Shown here piece by piece: positions 34,348 to 47,100 of a stretch of DNA of 64,000 bases. The notes beneath the pieces were generated by a model, which saw nothing but the letters and a program-made list of their open reading frames with translations, was not told where the DNA came from and searched no databases. Position numbers and translations under genes: made by a program. How positions within the stretch are numbered: position 1 is the stretch's first letter; each line of letters opens with the position of its first letter. Source of the stretch: Dactylonectria macrodidyma (Eukaryota; Ascomycota; Sordariomycetes; Hypocreales; Nectriaceae); the NCBI GenBank assembly GCA_020744425.1, contig JAGMUV010000013.1, positions 372,001-436,000 on the forward strand, read 5' to 3'.

Positions 34348-35359
34348 CGGAGTCATGTGTGGATTAATCGCTCAATTTCCTGAGATTTGATATAAGACAC
34401 GTGGCATGCACTGAATGGCGTAATTTCACCCCATTGGCCAAGTTGTGGTGGCTGAGTACCTAGGCAATCGTGGACTTCGCAATTTTAAGGCATCCAACTG
34501 CTCACCGCGCGAATCAATCTGGGGCTACATACACATTCAGCAGAGACTCTCAGTATATATCACACATCAGCAAGTGACGGATGATAACGTCAAAAGCTTA
34601 CGATGATCTCTGTTGCAGCGCTATCAAGGTATGGCCCTTGTCGCTAGTGCAGCCGCATAATGGCTGTGATCAGTGTCCTTCGTGGACCTTCAACGGATCT
34701 GTGACGTATCTACCGCTACATTCGTTGTTCGCATAGTGGGTGACCCCAGTAGGCTCTCAATATGGGCGATGTATATCACCTGGCAGACAGAGTCTTGGCC
34801 TTCATTGGGCCAAACGGCGACGGCAATAGCTAGGCAATCGGACCATAACCGCATGGCTTACGACAGAATACCCAGGGAAGTATATGTCGATGCTAGTGCG
34901 TAGCATGTCAAACAATTTGAGAGTTTACTATCTTCTGCCAATGCAAGCTTACTATAAGCTTCACAAGTTACCCCACAACACCTTTGCTTAATTCGGTCCC
35001 AGATCGGCTAACTATGAACAACGAGCATCCCCAATCGCTGCTGTTCGTTGTTCTTGAATCAATCGCGTTACTCATGTCATACCCATCAAATACCACGCAC
35101 TATGGAGTGGGAACGACATGAAGACAGTCGTAAAACACGCAAGATGCTCTTAGGACCTAGTTATGATGCCAAACACGCTTGTATCGCCGGCAGCCGTGTG
35201 TAACAAGCGTCCTGTCGCAGTTTCTACCCCTTTGGAAAATATTCGTGTCCCAAGAGCCGCTATACAATGGCCATCTTCACCAGTAAAAATCTCGGTCGAC
35301 CCAAGGTCCTAAGAATGCTCATCCCTGTCGAATATCTCGTACCCTCTCCACTGTCCGCA

Positions 35360-35515
35360 GGATGCTTACAAAGCCCATATACTCTATGTAACTCCAGAAG
35401 GTCATGTTCGTAAGGGTCCAGCCTCCACTGCTATCGGAGATTCGATCTGCCTTCTACGCGGCTGCTGAAAACTTGCTCTCCGACCTGGAGCGGAACTAAA
35501 GTGTTGGGTTGTTTA
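35360..35515 (+). pseudogene. possible C-terminal remnant of a HET-type protein
   Basis: One plus frame reads DAYKAHILYVTPEGHVRKGP, then ASTAIGDSICLLRG, then a stop, then KLALRPGAELKCWVV. This resembles the common C-terminal region of HET proteins (F-x-T-x-x-G-x-x-GLGP...GD-x-[IV]-x-[VL]-L-x-G...LRP...VGE), with a stop in place of a residue. It is short and matched from memory only, so it is tentative. Confidence 0.3.
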
Positions 35516-35924
35516 GAAGCGGTAATTGCTCGCAAACAAGAAAGTACGGCAAGGTCATTCTCGGCGACTTACCATTGCCCCGGCCCCCACGGGGACGGTG
35601 AACTGCAGAGTGCCGGGTTCGTTGGCAGGCAAACCCTGGTCATGTACAAGGATAACTTAGTGATACTACGGTTCTCACGCGACTGTTAGACATGGGGCTC
35701 ATGCGAAATGCAACGCTGCATGACCTGATTCGAGCTGGGACGATGGGTATCATGACGACCTGAAGCTCCCACATTTAGTCGATCTCGTTTGCGTTAGTTC
35801 ATCATGGCAAAGTACCCACCCGGAATTATGAAGATGCAAATGCATAGTGTAGAAACGACTGGTATCTTATTTGTAGTAAAACTTGATATTAAGAAAATAG
35901 TAGAGAGAACTGAAGTTGAGGGGA

Positions 35925-35953
35925 TGCGGTATCTAGAAATACCAGATACCGCA
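35925..35953. terminator. hairpin downstream of the siderophore transporter gene
   Basis: TGCGGTATCT (35925-35934) and AGATACCGCA (35944-35953) form a perfect 10-bp stem with a 9-nt loop, 172 nt beyond the stop of the minus-strand transporter gene. It may be a structured 3' UTR element or part of 3'-end formation. Fungal genes do not use bacterial-type terminators, so this type label is approximate. Confidence 0.3.
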
Positions 35954-36124
35954 ACGATGCCGCCACAACTGATGACTAAAATCCTAGTGTTCTACCAGAC
36001 CCAATTCCTTCCTAACCCAGAAATCAAGCTCTCTCGCACGTCAGATCCATTACTCAGTGTGACACGTATCGTATGCATAGCCTTTTCCAGGCGGGCTGCC
36101 GATATCCTGCGGCTGTTACCATGC

Positions 36125-38108
36125 TTAGAACACAGTACCCCTGGTCTGCGACATCTTAGAGACATTGATGTTCTTGAGCATGTAGGTCCAGACAAAGGAC
36201 AGAACCATGAGACCGGTTCCGGCAGCAAGCATTCTGGTCTGGGCGTAACCGTAGGCCTTCTGGATGCCCAATCGCTCCTCGGATCCGACGGGGTAGCTGA
36301 GCTGGGTGACGACACTGGCGTAGACGAGCGGGACGCTCTCGGCGGCCGACTCGGGCATGTATCGGTACAGGGCCGGCAGGAAGGTGTTGGTCCAGATGGT
36401 TCCAGAGATGGTGTTGCCGATGGCGCCGCCGATGCTGCCGGCCACGAAGAGAGTGGCCAGGGCAGCGGCAACGTGCTGGTGGTCGACGGCGGCGAGGACG
36501 GCGAGCTGCATGCACAGGATGAAGACTGCACCGCCCATGGAGATGAAGATCTCGCACATGACGATGTAGCCGATCTTGCCGTTAGGAGTACGGAAGTGGA
36601 TCATCAGGCCGAGGGCGAAGATGTACAGGGGAACAGCGAGCCAGAAGAGCCACTTGTAGTAACCAGTTCGGCGGATACCGTAACCGACGATGAAGAGCAG
36701 GACACCAGACACGACGGAGAAGGTGTTGCCGACGTATCCAGCCTCAGCAATAGTGAGGTTGTTGACGACCATGAGGAACGAGCTGAAGTAGCTAGCCCAG
36801 CAGTAGTACGACATTTGGTAGGTCATATCGATCAGGCAGGCGGCGATGACGGTTCGGTCGGTCAAGAACCTCTTGTTTAGGAAGGGCACGGGCGACCAGA
36901 ACATCTCCCACAGGACGAAGATGATGACGACGACGAAGCCGGTGACGATCATGGCGATGATGTAGTCGGTCTTCCAGCCGTTGGGGGCAGAGGTGGCGAG
37001 AGTGAATGGCAGGAGGAAGGTGGTGAAGCCGCCACCGAAGAGGAAAACACCGAGCACTGTGGTCAAGAGAGGTCAGTATTCTGCAATATTAGATGTTCTA
37101 GAGAGGGAGTAGGCGAGTTGACTTACAATCGTACTCAACGACACCATGAGTGATCTGCTGAATCCAAGTGCGACCACTGCTCTCCTTGACAAAGAGGCCC
37201 ATTTTCTCGGCCTTCTTCAGGTTGGTCCTGAGGACGAAGTAGAGGGGCGTGGCGACGATGGGCAGGATGATGGCAAAGGCGCCGAAGCCCCATCGCCAGT
37301 TGATGTTGACGTAAAACTTCTCAGCGGCCTTGGGGCCGGCGAAGGCAGTGATCATGTAGGGCGACGAGGTAAAGGCAAAGGCCAAGCCTCGGTTGCGGAG
37401 GTTGGTGGCGTCAGCGGCGAGCACGCAGATGGTGTAGATGACACCTCCGAATCCGACCTGGTAGAAGACCTGATGGATCACGGTCAGCATGCTGAACTAT
37501 GGTACCTAAAGAGAGGCTCTATCTTACCTGGGCGGCGCAGAAAGTGGCGAGGTTGTGAGACGCAGCCATGAGCACGAGGCCAAGAGTGGAAAAGCCAACC
37601 ATGACCAGGAAGCTCTCAGCACGGCCCCAGACATCAAGCATCTTGGCGATGGGGATGTAGCACGCAGCTGTCATGCTGTCGGCGACAATGGAGATGACGG
37701 TGGTGAGGGAGTGCTGGGCCCATTCGCTGGTGACAAAAGGAGCCAGGGTGTAGAGGATGGAGATACGGAAGCCATTGGTGAGGAAGAGCAGCCAGATGCT
37801 ATTGAGAGTTGTTAGCAATGTGTCGAGGCCGAACTGTGGAACAGAAGATGTAGAGATGGAGAATACACTTACAAAGACAGCAGAGCAATCAGCGAACCCT
37901 TGGTCCAAGCCAACGTCACGGCCTGGACCTTTTGAACACCGCGCTGAGCATCGGAATCCGGTACCGTCTCCTCGCCGGTGTGGCCATCACCAGCGACGAT
38001 GGGCTCCTTCTCATTAGGAGCCACCTGCGTCTCGCCAACCTCAGCGACCTGGGGCTGGTTGAGGGACGGATCGCCCGCGGTGATGAACTTGTGCCACAGA
38101 GAGGCCAT
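36125..38108 (-). CDS. siderophore-iron transporter, MFS family (Sit1/Arn/MirB type)
   Basis: Four exons: 37873-38108, 37528-37798, 37127-37469 and 36125-37056. Introns are 74, 58 and 70 nt, phases are consistent, and the product has 593 residues, the usual length of the family. The start MASLWHKFITAGDPSLN was preferred over an upstream Met in a hydrophobic leader. The sequence has a hydrophilic N-terminus, then about 14 helices. WLLFLTNGFRISILYTLAPF, AKMLDVWGRAESFLVMVGF (the MFS loop 2-3 motif in its siderophore form), GFGGVIYTICVLAADATNLRNRGLAF (given as a span) and SYYCWASYFSSFLMVV are characteristic. These transporters import ferric siderophores across plasma or endosomal membrane. Expression is normally repressed by iron through GATA factors; I could not find a convincing binding site here. 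No siderophore synthetase lies in the window. Confidence 0.88.
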
Positions 38109-39415
38109 GGTTGGAAGTTCTTCTGAAGGATAAGAAGAGAAGAAGAAAAGCCAAGAAAGCTGCAAGATGCTCTGGATGCAACCCGAAATCGAGGAGCGAA
38201 GGATTCAATCTTTAAAAGCTTTGATGCAGCCAAGGGATCCTCATGGAGCAAGGGGTCCCATCACAGGGTCTGCATGGCAACCTCAAGCTGTTGGTTCGGA
38301 AATGGCGCAGGATGCGTGGCCAGCTTTTCCCAGAACAGGCATTCTTTGCAGGGGGGGAATGGAGGCATGGAGGGGGGGTTCTCGGCATCAGGTTACAAGT
38401 GGAAATAGCGTGGGGTAACGTCCGAGTTCGGATGCCTCTTCTAACAGTGGCAATAGGCTGTGAAATCGGACGAGACGAAAAGGAAGAGAGAATGGGACTC
38501 GTGATGGGGATGGGAACGGGCTCAGGGACCGCGGATGGGAAGGCAAAACCCTGGAAGAGAGCATCCAGGTCCTTGGCGTGGGAATATCCTTGCGCAATAG
38601 GGAGTCACACGCATTGTGGCTTTTTTTTCTTTCTCTTCTTGTTTAGCTAGCGGGCAGATGGGTCATGCATGGCGTGGGAAAAAGGGCCAAGACAAAGAAA
38701 AAAAAAATTGGGATCTAATCTGATTCAACGATTGATTAGATCGGCCCACCTGCGCGGTATGTACGTAACGAAACTCGGCCGTTGCGTGGATGGTTCGTCA
38801 GTCTCTTTTGCCAAGCCAACTCGCACACCCCTAGAGGGAAAGACAAGGGAAAGGGAAGAAGAGGGGCCGTTGTCCGCGGGATAATAGTCTCACACCCGAG
38901 TTATGTATCGATGTATATTGTACTATCCGTAGTAGTGAGGTTTCGTCGGTATAGCAAGCTAATCTCTATCAAGCAGGGATTGTCAGATTTGCAACGCGGC
39001 CGCAACCAACCAACGTTAGCCTGTTCGTCTGCTCGCCAGAACCCTGCGCTTCTCGCTTGACACAGCTTGCCGTTCGAGTGCCGGGCGGCTTCATTTCGTC
39101 GGCGAGTTTACTCAAGGGGAGCGGAATATGCCGGGTGGAGTTGATCTTGTTCGCCACAATGCTACAACGCAGGCACAGCTGAGGGATCGTCGGCTTGTGA
39201 TTGTGTCTAATGCGACGACCGTGCTGGATGTAGACTGCTAAATGGGAAATTCACTGATGCAGTCACAATGCTGTCGCTGTGTTTTCAAATATCCCAGTTG
39301 GGGTCTTTTTTTATACTAGAAAATGCAAAAGGCTACATACATGGCTGGCTATTACTACATTTTGATCTATCCCATCCCTCGATCCCTCCACTGTCCTCTC
39401 CGGAGGTATCGTAAC
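38109..39415. other. intergenic, upstream of the siderophore transporter
   Basis: Promoter region of the transporter (transcribed leftward) and 3' side of the GNAT gene. It includes poly-A, poly-T and purine-rich runs (38640-38720). No gene was supported. Confidence 0.5.
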
Positions 39416-39994
39416 TCACTTCCTCAACTCCAACCACTCCTCCTTTGTAATGCGGTATTCCACCTCTCCCTCCTCAATACCCGGCGGCGGGTTGTCGTAC
39501 TGGTTGTGAAACGTCCGGATATGCTTGAGTCCGCACGTCGCCATGGTAGCCCGCGATCCCGCGTTGATAGCCATAGTATCGCCCAGCACCTCCTTGACGC
39601 CGAGGTCCTGGAACCCATGCCTCAGCAGCTCCCGCGACCCTTCCTTCGCGAATCCGCGGCCCCAGAACCCGGGAGCAACGCGGAATCCGAAGACGGTGCG
39701 CTCGGTCGTCAGCTTGGGCGGCTCGTCGCTCGTCTGGCTCGGGGCCAGCACCCACCAGCCGACAAAGGCGCCGGCGTCGTCGAAGCCCGCCCAGCAGCCG
39801 AGGCCCGAGCCCGGAAGCGCCGTCTCCATCAGGTGGTTGAGCACGATGCCCGACTCCTCGGCCGTCAGTGGCTTGCCGTAGCCAATGTATTTCATGACCT
39901 CCGCGTTCGAGTCGAGTTGGTATAGGTAGTCTTTGTGCTCCTGCCCCAGGGGCACCAGCTCGAGGCGGGCTGTGTGTAGTGTTGCTTGGCTCAT
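39416..39994 (-). CDS. GNAT-family N-acetyltransferase (RimJ/RimL-like)
   Basis: Single exon of 192 residues, matching the family's usual 170-200. It starts TLHTARLELVPLGQEHKDYL, typical of acetyltransf_3 proteins (T-x-RL-x-L-x-P). Motif A lies at about 99-125: VFGFRVAPGFWGRGFAKEGS, where the [RQ]-x-x-G-x-[GA] acetyl-CoA pyrophosphate loop is WGRGFA. Motif B follows at about 135-155 (VLGDTMAINAGSRATMATCG), with the Asn that positions the substrate. It transfers acetyl from acetyl-CoA to an amine; the acceptor is not predictable. Codon use and GC content match its neighbours. A TATATAA-like box at about 40133-40142 on the minus strand could be its promoter. Confidence 0.85.
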   Translation of the reverse strand: MSQATLHTARLELVPLGQEHKDYLYQLDSNAEVMKYIGYGKPLTAEESGIVLNHLMETALPGSGLGCWAGFDDAGAFVGWWVLAPSQTSDEPPKLTTERTVFGFRVAPGFWGRGFAKEGSRELLRHGFQDLGVKEVLGDTMAINAGSRATMATCGLKHIRTFHNQYDNPPPGIEEGEVEYRITKEEWLELRK

Positions 39995-42900
39995 GATGAA
40001 GCGAGTAGAGAAGAGGATGGTGAAGAGCGGGGAGGGAGTTGATTTTGTTTCTGTCTTGTATGTATGGAGTAGTATTGTACTATACAGGGCTCCCTCTTCT
40101 CCCGGAACACGTTTCTCCCACGGTGCCTCGTCCTTATATAACCAACCATTGCATACTCCAACGCACGGGTAATGTTGTCATCAACCATGATACAGCAGCG
40201 TCGCAGATCTCTTCCGGAACCGCATTACTCCAAGAACCCCCTCCCCCAGGTCCTGACACCGAAACTGGGTCTGAGACGGGACATCGTTCTCTTCCCACCC
40301 AGTGCTACGTAGTAAGGGTTTGGATCGAGCGATGGGCATCTGCAAGTGAGAAAAGGGACGCGTCGTCATCCATAGGCACAGCAGCAGGTATCCATGTGCT
40401 CTGTCTTGGCCGATACCCGTGGAACGGGACGATGTACCTTGTCTTGCTGGGTGCATATGCTGATAAGCTTTTGCTTGGTTCCCTCAACCTTGGATTTCCT
40501 CCGACGAGGGCCCCGACTATCCTGCCAAGGGACACAGCCCCCGAGATGAGCGTTTTAGCAAAGAGGACGACTCCGCTTGAGCAAATAGGCAACCCAACTA
40601 TCGCCCGTGGTCCACGCAACGAGGTTGCAGATCTCGCCGGCATGAGGGTCCCCTGCCTGAGGATGTGATTGGAGATGTCACATATGAGGCATCACATGTA
40701 CTATTCGTATGTACATAGTATGCGTGATAATAAACTCACAGTAGCACGGCATATCCTTGGACATGGCACGGGAATCCCACACATGCAACTCCACCTAGGA
40801 ACAGACTAGGGTCCAAACAACCCATTCAATAGTGTCGACGAAAAGTGTGATGACAATATGACACCTCACCCGCGTGCTATACATACTTACTGTGAAACTA
40901 CCATCTATGTACAGTTGCAGTAAGCAGCAAAAAGTGGCTGGTTGTTCCTTGCAATGTATGCAGCCTTTCTTGAGGATTATGCATCAAAAAGAGGCCACTA
41001 GGTGGGGGGAGGAGAGACGGGACTGGATAGTCTAGAGAGTAAGCATATTTGACCAGGTTTATCGCAATGTCACTTTTGCCCATCTTTGCTTATTTCGGTT
41101 ACTCGCCAAGCGCCTGTTCAGTGGAGCAGTCCGAGTCATGTTCCATTATGGAGCAGAGGCTGCCCACTCCGGCGTCTAACGTAGCAATAGAACGGCACAT
41201 TTCTCGGACATGAATGGATTGTGACTTGGTGAAATGGGTCGGTCACCCACTAGTTAAACTAAAGGTTTTTTGTTAGGTTTTGTCCTTAATGAAAGTGTCT
41301 ATTGAGTGGATTCGGAATATGCTGTTCTACACTCTGTACAATGGGCCCGTTCTTTCGAGTCCCATTTTCACTCCCCGACTGTCAATATTGCCTATGTTGA
41401 ACCGACCCGCGTAATGTTTCACCCGGAATGGCCACCCCTTCACCATATGCCCATTCCATCACCGTCCTGACAAGTGGGTTTTTCGCCGCGTGATGGATGG
41501 GCTGGCTGTCCCCCCCGTCTCTCGTCCAGCTCCGCGTACAACTGCAGGGGAGGTTCCCACACTGCATCCCACGGCTTCTGTTGGTTGCAGCCGCAAGGGC
41601 GAATGATGTACGGAATCTTACCCGATTCAGCTTGATCGCCGGAGGTAGAATTTAAAGCCTTGGGGGTGAAGATGGTCTTTCTTTTTTCCCCATCACATCG
41701 TAAGCATCCACAACCCGTGGTTTTTGCTGCAACGCGGCCCTACCCTGCAGACGATAGTGATTATTTAAGTTTATTGCCCTAGAACCCGTATTCTACCTAA
41801 CCCAGTGTATACTCAGGGGAGAGAATCCTACGTTTACCATAATCGATCAAGCGTTCTCGCTTCTTCCTCCATGGCGTGACCTGTAAAATCGCACCTCCCC
41901 TTGATTTTATCCCTCAGCAAGTTTTCACGGTGGTTGGCGCCCAGAATACCGGCGTGCCGCTTGTCTGCTTGGCTGGCCTGCCACTGACGGCATTTGAATT
42001 GAGCCACGTCGTAATCGCGCGAACAGAATGAAGAAGCCAAGCCCGTTGGCTTCGTCTTGGAGGTGGGGGGACCAGACAACAAGCAGGCATTATTGGCGGC
42101 CGCTTTCGAGCAGGGAGACAAGGGCGCTCAACGCGGCAAGCCAGGTCCGGCAGTCGGCCGCCACGCAGCCACTCCCGTCACGGCAGTCCCTAGCTAGTCC
42201 TTGTTTCTCGGGGGGGCATGTCGGAAAAGAAAAGAACAAGCCCCTTGTTTTTTTTCCCTTGCCGCCTGGTCTGGGTTTCTAGAGGTGTGGGCTGGCGTAG
42301 GGCTGGTGTTCCGTCCAGATGTCAGGAGCCCGATGGGGCCACTAGAAGTCTCGGACGACGCGCCATGGCCGCTTGGAGGTGTATTTCCCCATTGAGACAT
42401 GCTGCAGGTTTAGTTAGTTTGTGAGGATAACTGTCGTCCGGTTTGACTCCTGGGGCCTGGGGGTGGCTTGAGCCGCTCGATCGGGGAACGGGATCCGGTT
42501 GAAGCACGACCTGGGGAGGCCATGCTTTCGTGACTACGTAGTAAGGTGCCGACAAATGGCTTTGTTTGTATTCGTTGTCGTCTTCGTTGTGGGTGGAAAC
42601 AAGTACGCGTACATGTAGACACATGTGAGAAGAGGTATCACGAGCAAGCAACATCCATCCATCCCCAACTGTCCATCCCACCCACCTATTCAACTGTACC
42701 ATCACATCCCACTAGTATTTCCCATTGCCACCCCATAAACCAACCAACCCAACCAACGCACACCGGCGCTGGGATCTTCAACCCGGGAACAAAACATCCA
42801 CAGTGGAAAAACCCGCCGAAATGGGCTGTCCATCCGAAAATCCCACGCTTGTTGGCTGGTGTTAAGGGCTTGGCATAGAGCCGATCCTACCATATTCGTA

Positions 42901-44118
42901 GCTACTAAACCTCTTGGTGCGTTGTCTTGGAAAATAACTCCCCGTTGGAACGAGAGGGGCTCCATTCTCTCTGCAACGTCGTGGTTTATGCCGGCGACCA
43001 TTTTTCATACCCTCGGCAATAACAGCCAAGTCGTCTCTGTTCATCCATCAGCGCATCTTATCTGATCCTGGTTTTCTCGTCCCCACATCCCTGCCCGCCC
43101 ACCCGTGACCGAGGTCGGCCGTCAATCCCTTCTCCTTCATCTCTCTCCTACATGACATTTTGCTCTCTAGTCTACTAAGTAGCTAGGGATCATCCCTCAC
43201 CAGCGACGCGGGAACCGACGCTTGGACATCTGATGCAAAGCCTCATCTTATCAATCAGAATCTGCGGGTTTTTCCTACAGTACACGCCCACATCCCGGGA
43301 TTCCCACGTCTCCAATGCAACATAAGCTCAAGGTGGTGTTGATCATAGACCAAACCCAATTCCCGTCAATCAATCAGCCCATCTTATCAGATCCCAGTTC
43401 CCTCCGTTCGCCCACACACCCGCGTATCTGGTTCCAGGCCCTTTGTCCCGGATACATGCATATTTTCTTGCCTACGACTTTTCTTACCCATCCCATTTCC
43501 GCTTGCTTGTCGTTTCTGACACGGCACGAAGAACCCCATCCCTTGCACTCCATCTTTCTCCAAATTTGAACCCCCTCCCCGTCTTCCTGCATCTTCAACT
43601 TGCCACGCCCCCTCTCCAAAATATACAGCCTGGCCTCAAAGTGCAACCTCATGCCGATCCGGTCCTTGATGGCCGGGCCCAGTGGAGTCCTGATGCATTG
43701 CTTTCTCGTGAACCTGCGGCAATTCAATGACTAAACAAATGTTCACCCCACGCCCGCGCATGTCCGCTTTCTGTGCCTGATCGTCGTCGTAATGCAGCTG
43801 TACGTAGGCCAATGCTTTCAATGCCACTATGGCTTGTATGATAAGTTTTTTTTGCGGTACCAGGGGTTTGTCTCCTAAATCGGCCCTGTGTTGTAAAAAA
43901 ATGGATGGCGATACTACTATACCACGCGACGCGCGCTTCGGATGTTTCCACCTTTGCCCTTTCCCCCTTCCCTCTCTTCGCTCTGAAGGATCTTCCTCCC
44001 ATAGTCCATCGCTATCGCTGCAGGATAGATCCGTCGAGATAGCTTGCCGCCCCCTGTTGACCGAATCCTCGGGTGTGACAGGATAGCTGTACTGTACTGC
44101 AGGCAAGACTCAGTCGTC
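39995..44118. other. 4.1-kb stretch without a supported gene
   Basis: Several frames of 100-210 codons exist (40039-40668 plus, 43636-44106 minus) but all have shadow-like composition and no recognisable motif. CT-rich and CCAACC-type low-complexity sequence is frequent, especially at 42640-42780 and 43310-43620. The last kilobase should contain the ABC transporter promoter. A non-coding transcript cannot be excluded. Confidence 0.5.
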
Positions 44119-47100
44119 ATGGCAGAAGCCGAAAAGGCGGTGCCGGCCGTGGAGGAGAAGAAGAGCTCTTCGGAGCAAGCAGCCGGTGGTGAGACGGACG
44201 CCCAACCTGAGAAGAAGGGCTTCCTTTCGGTGAGTTCTCTCTTCCCTTGCTGTCCTTCAAGCTCGAAGAACACACATCATCAAGCATCCCGTCTAACACA
44301 AACTCCCAGTCCGTCAAAGGCTTCTTCGTCTACTTCCAACTCCTCTTCGCCGCACAGCCCACATGGATCGACATCGGCCTCATCATCTGCGGCACGCTCA
44401 GCGCCGCCGCCGCCGGTGTTCCGTTTCCCCTCATGGGCGTGCTATTCGGCCAGCTCGTCGACAACTTCAACAGCGCGACGTGCGCGGCCGACACGGCCAC
44501 CGTCGATCCGTTCCAGTACGAAAAGACCATCAACGACAAGGTCATCAAGACGGCGTGGATCGGCGCCATTGCGCTCGTGCTGATTTACTGCCACTTGACG
44601 TGCTGGAACATCATCAGCCAGCGCCTGGCGCAGCGTCTGCGGACTCGTTATGTTGAGGCGTTGCTTAGACAGCCTCCAGCTTTCTTTGATACCCGTGGCG
44701 CATCGGGGCAGGTGTCTTCCCGGCTTCACGGCGACATCACGGCGGTGCAGGCCGGCACGTCAGAAAAGGTCGGCAACATTATTACTACCATCAGCTTCTT
44801 CATCACCGTCTTCGTCATCGCCTTCTCGCAGCAGCCGCGCCTGGCCGGAATCTTGCTATGCATGCTGCCTGCGTTCCTCATCTCGGGCATCTTAGGCGGT
44901 AAGTACCTGGGCAAGTTCTTCGAGAAGCAGAACAAAGAAGCCGCGCTCGCCTCGTCTATTGCGTCCGAGGCCCTCGAGCACGTCGCCGTCGTCCAGGCGT
45001 TCGGTGCTGCTCCGCGCCTCGAGGCCAAGTTCGCAGAGCACATGGCCAGCGCAAAGAAGTTCGCCACCAAGAAAGCCGCGATAGCTGCGCTGCAGACGGG
45101 TATGCTGTACTTCATCGCCTACTCGGGCAATGCGCTGGCCTTCTGGCAGGGCAGTCTGCGCATCGCCGACGCGGCGGAGCGAGATGACGGCAGCGCGACT
45201 GTCGGTCAGATCTACGCCATTGTATATCTCCTCGTTGACGCCTGCGTCATGCTGGGCGGCATCGCTCCGACACTACCCTTCCTCGGTGGCGCAACAGCCG
45301 CATATCAACGTCTCATGGAAGACATTACTGCTCCCTCAGACATCGACGGCACCTCAGATAAGGGCAAGGTTCTCGAATCAAGCACGGCTAAGTCGATTGC
45401 CTTTCGCAACGTCTCATTCGAGTATGCCTCGCGTCCCGGCCAGCCTGTGCTGCAGAATGTCGATCTTGAGTTCCCTGCTGGAAAGTACACAGCCATTGTC
45501 GGGTTGTCCGGCAGCGGCAAGTCTACCATTGCTGCTCTGATTGCGCGTCTTCACGATCCCACTGAGGGTGTTGTCGAGCTCGAAGGCCATGATATGCGAG
45601 AGCTCAACGTTAGGTCCGCCCGCAGCTTCATCAGTTTCGTCCAGCAAGAACCTTCCCTCCTTGACCGCTCTATCTTGGAAAACATCGCTCTCGGTCTCGT
45701 CAACTCTCCCAAGGCTAGCCACCAGCACCTGAAGCCTCTCCTTAGCAGCCCGGAACTCGTCAAGCTGGCAGCCAAGGGCAAAGACGCGCTCTCTTCAGCA
45801 GCATCACTCGGCCCTGAGCTCGCCGAAATCGCCAACCTCATCCAGCACGCAGCGGAACAGGCCGACGCAGCCAGCTTCATCGACCGTCTCGAAGCTGGTT
45901 ACGGCACCTCAGCCGGCCCCAGTGGCTCCCTCGTCAGCGGCGGCCAGCGACAGCGCATCGCCCTAGCCCGAGCCATGATCCGCGACCCGGAGATTCTCGT
46001 GCTTGACGAAGCCACAGCGGCCCTCGACTCAGCCAGCGAGAAGCGCATCCAGCTAGCCGTCGAACGAGCCGCCGCCGAGCAGCGCACCATCATCTCCATC
46101 GCCCACCGTCTGTCTACGATCCGCAACGCCGACAACATCGTCGTCATGCAGGCCGGCCGCGTCGTCGAGCAGGGCACGTATGCGGACCTCATGGCTAGAG
46201 AGGATGGCGAGTTTGCCCGCATGGCCAAGCTGCAGTCCGTCGGCAACGCACACGGCGCCGAAGCCGGATCCGTGTCGGGTGACTCGTTCGATGCGTCCAC
46301 GCTCAAGACGGACGTCCACCTGAGCGAAAAGGCCGAAGTCTCCGAGACCAAGCAGGCCGCAGAGGGAGAAGCCGTCACGGAGAAGAAAGAAGAACCCAAG
46401 GATCAAGAACTCGACGCCGTCAAGCCCTTCAGCACCGTCTTCAAAGGCCTCGCCTGGCTGCTCCGCCCCTCTCTCGGCTGGTGCGCCATCGCCCTCATCG
46501 CGGCCATCTTCGTCGGAGCCACCTTCTCCGGCGCCGGCACCATCTTCGGCTTCGCCGTCGGTGCCCTCAACCCGTGCCAGAGCTCCGTCGACCGCATCCG
46601 CTCCATGGGCCGCCTCTTCTCCGGTTTATACTTCATGCTGGCTGCCGTTGAGCTCATCGCCAACTTCCTCGCCTGGCTGGGTTTCGGTATCGTCGCTGAG
46701 CGGTTGCTGTATAATCTGCGTGTTCTGTCTTTCCGGTCGCTTCTTGAACAAGGCGTTCACTGGCACTCGTCTGAAGGCCGTACTCCGTCTACTCTTCTCG
46801 CCGTCATCACCAAGGACAGCATGTCAGTCGGGGCATTTAGTGGCTCAACCTTTGGCACCGTCTTCGCCATCTGCATCAACGTGCTGATCGCCATCATCAT
46901 CTCGCACATCTTCGCGTGGAAGATCGCTTTAGTCTGTCTCGTCACGGTGCCCATCCTACTCGGGTCCGGCTTCATGCAGCTGCGCATGCTGGCGCGGTAC
47001 GAGGAGCGCCACCGCGAGGCCTTTTCCACGGCTACGTCGCTCGCCACCGAAGCTATCCAGTCCATCAAGACGGTCGCCACCCTGTCGCTCGAGCGCGAGT

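Larger units (their letters stand above)
34254..36124. other. intergenic, with a palindrome and a possible HET-gene remnant
   Basis: Divergent spacer downstream of the siderophore transporter and upstream of the TPR-CHAT gene. Besides the palindrome at 34329-34347, the hairpin at 35925-35953 and a weak HET-like fragment at about 35360-35515, nothing was supported. Confidence 0.45.

Noticed and set aside
35804..36880. 358-codon plus-strand frame opposite the siderophore transporter
   Set aside because: Antisense to exon 4 of a clear MFS gene; Gly/Asp/Val-rich composition is the usual mirror of membrane-protein codons.
40039..40668. 209-codon plus frame upstream of the ABC transporter
   Set aside because: Composition is not protein-like, no motif, and it overlaps the promoter of the GNAT gene.
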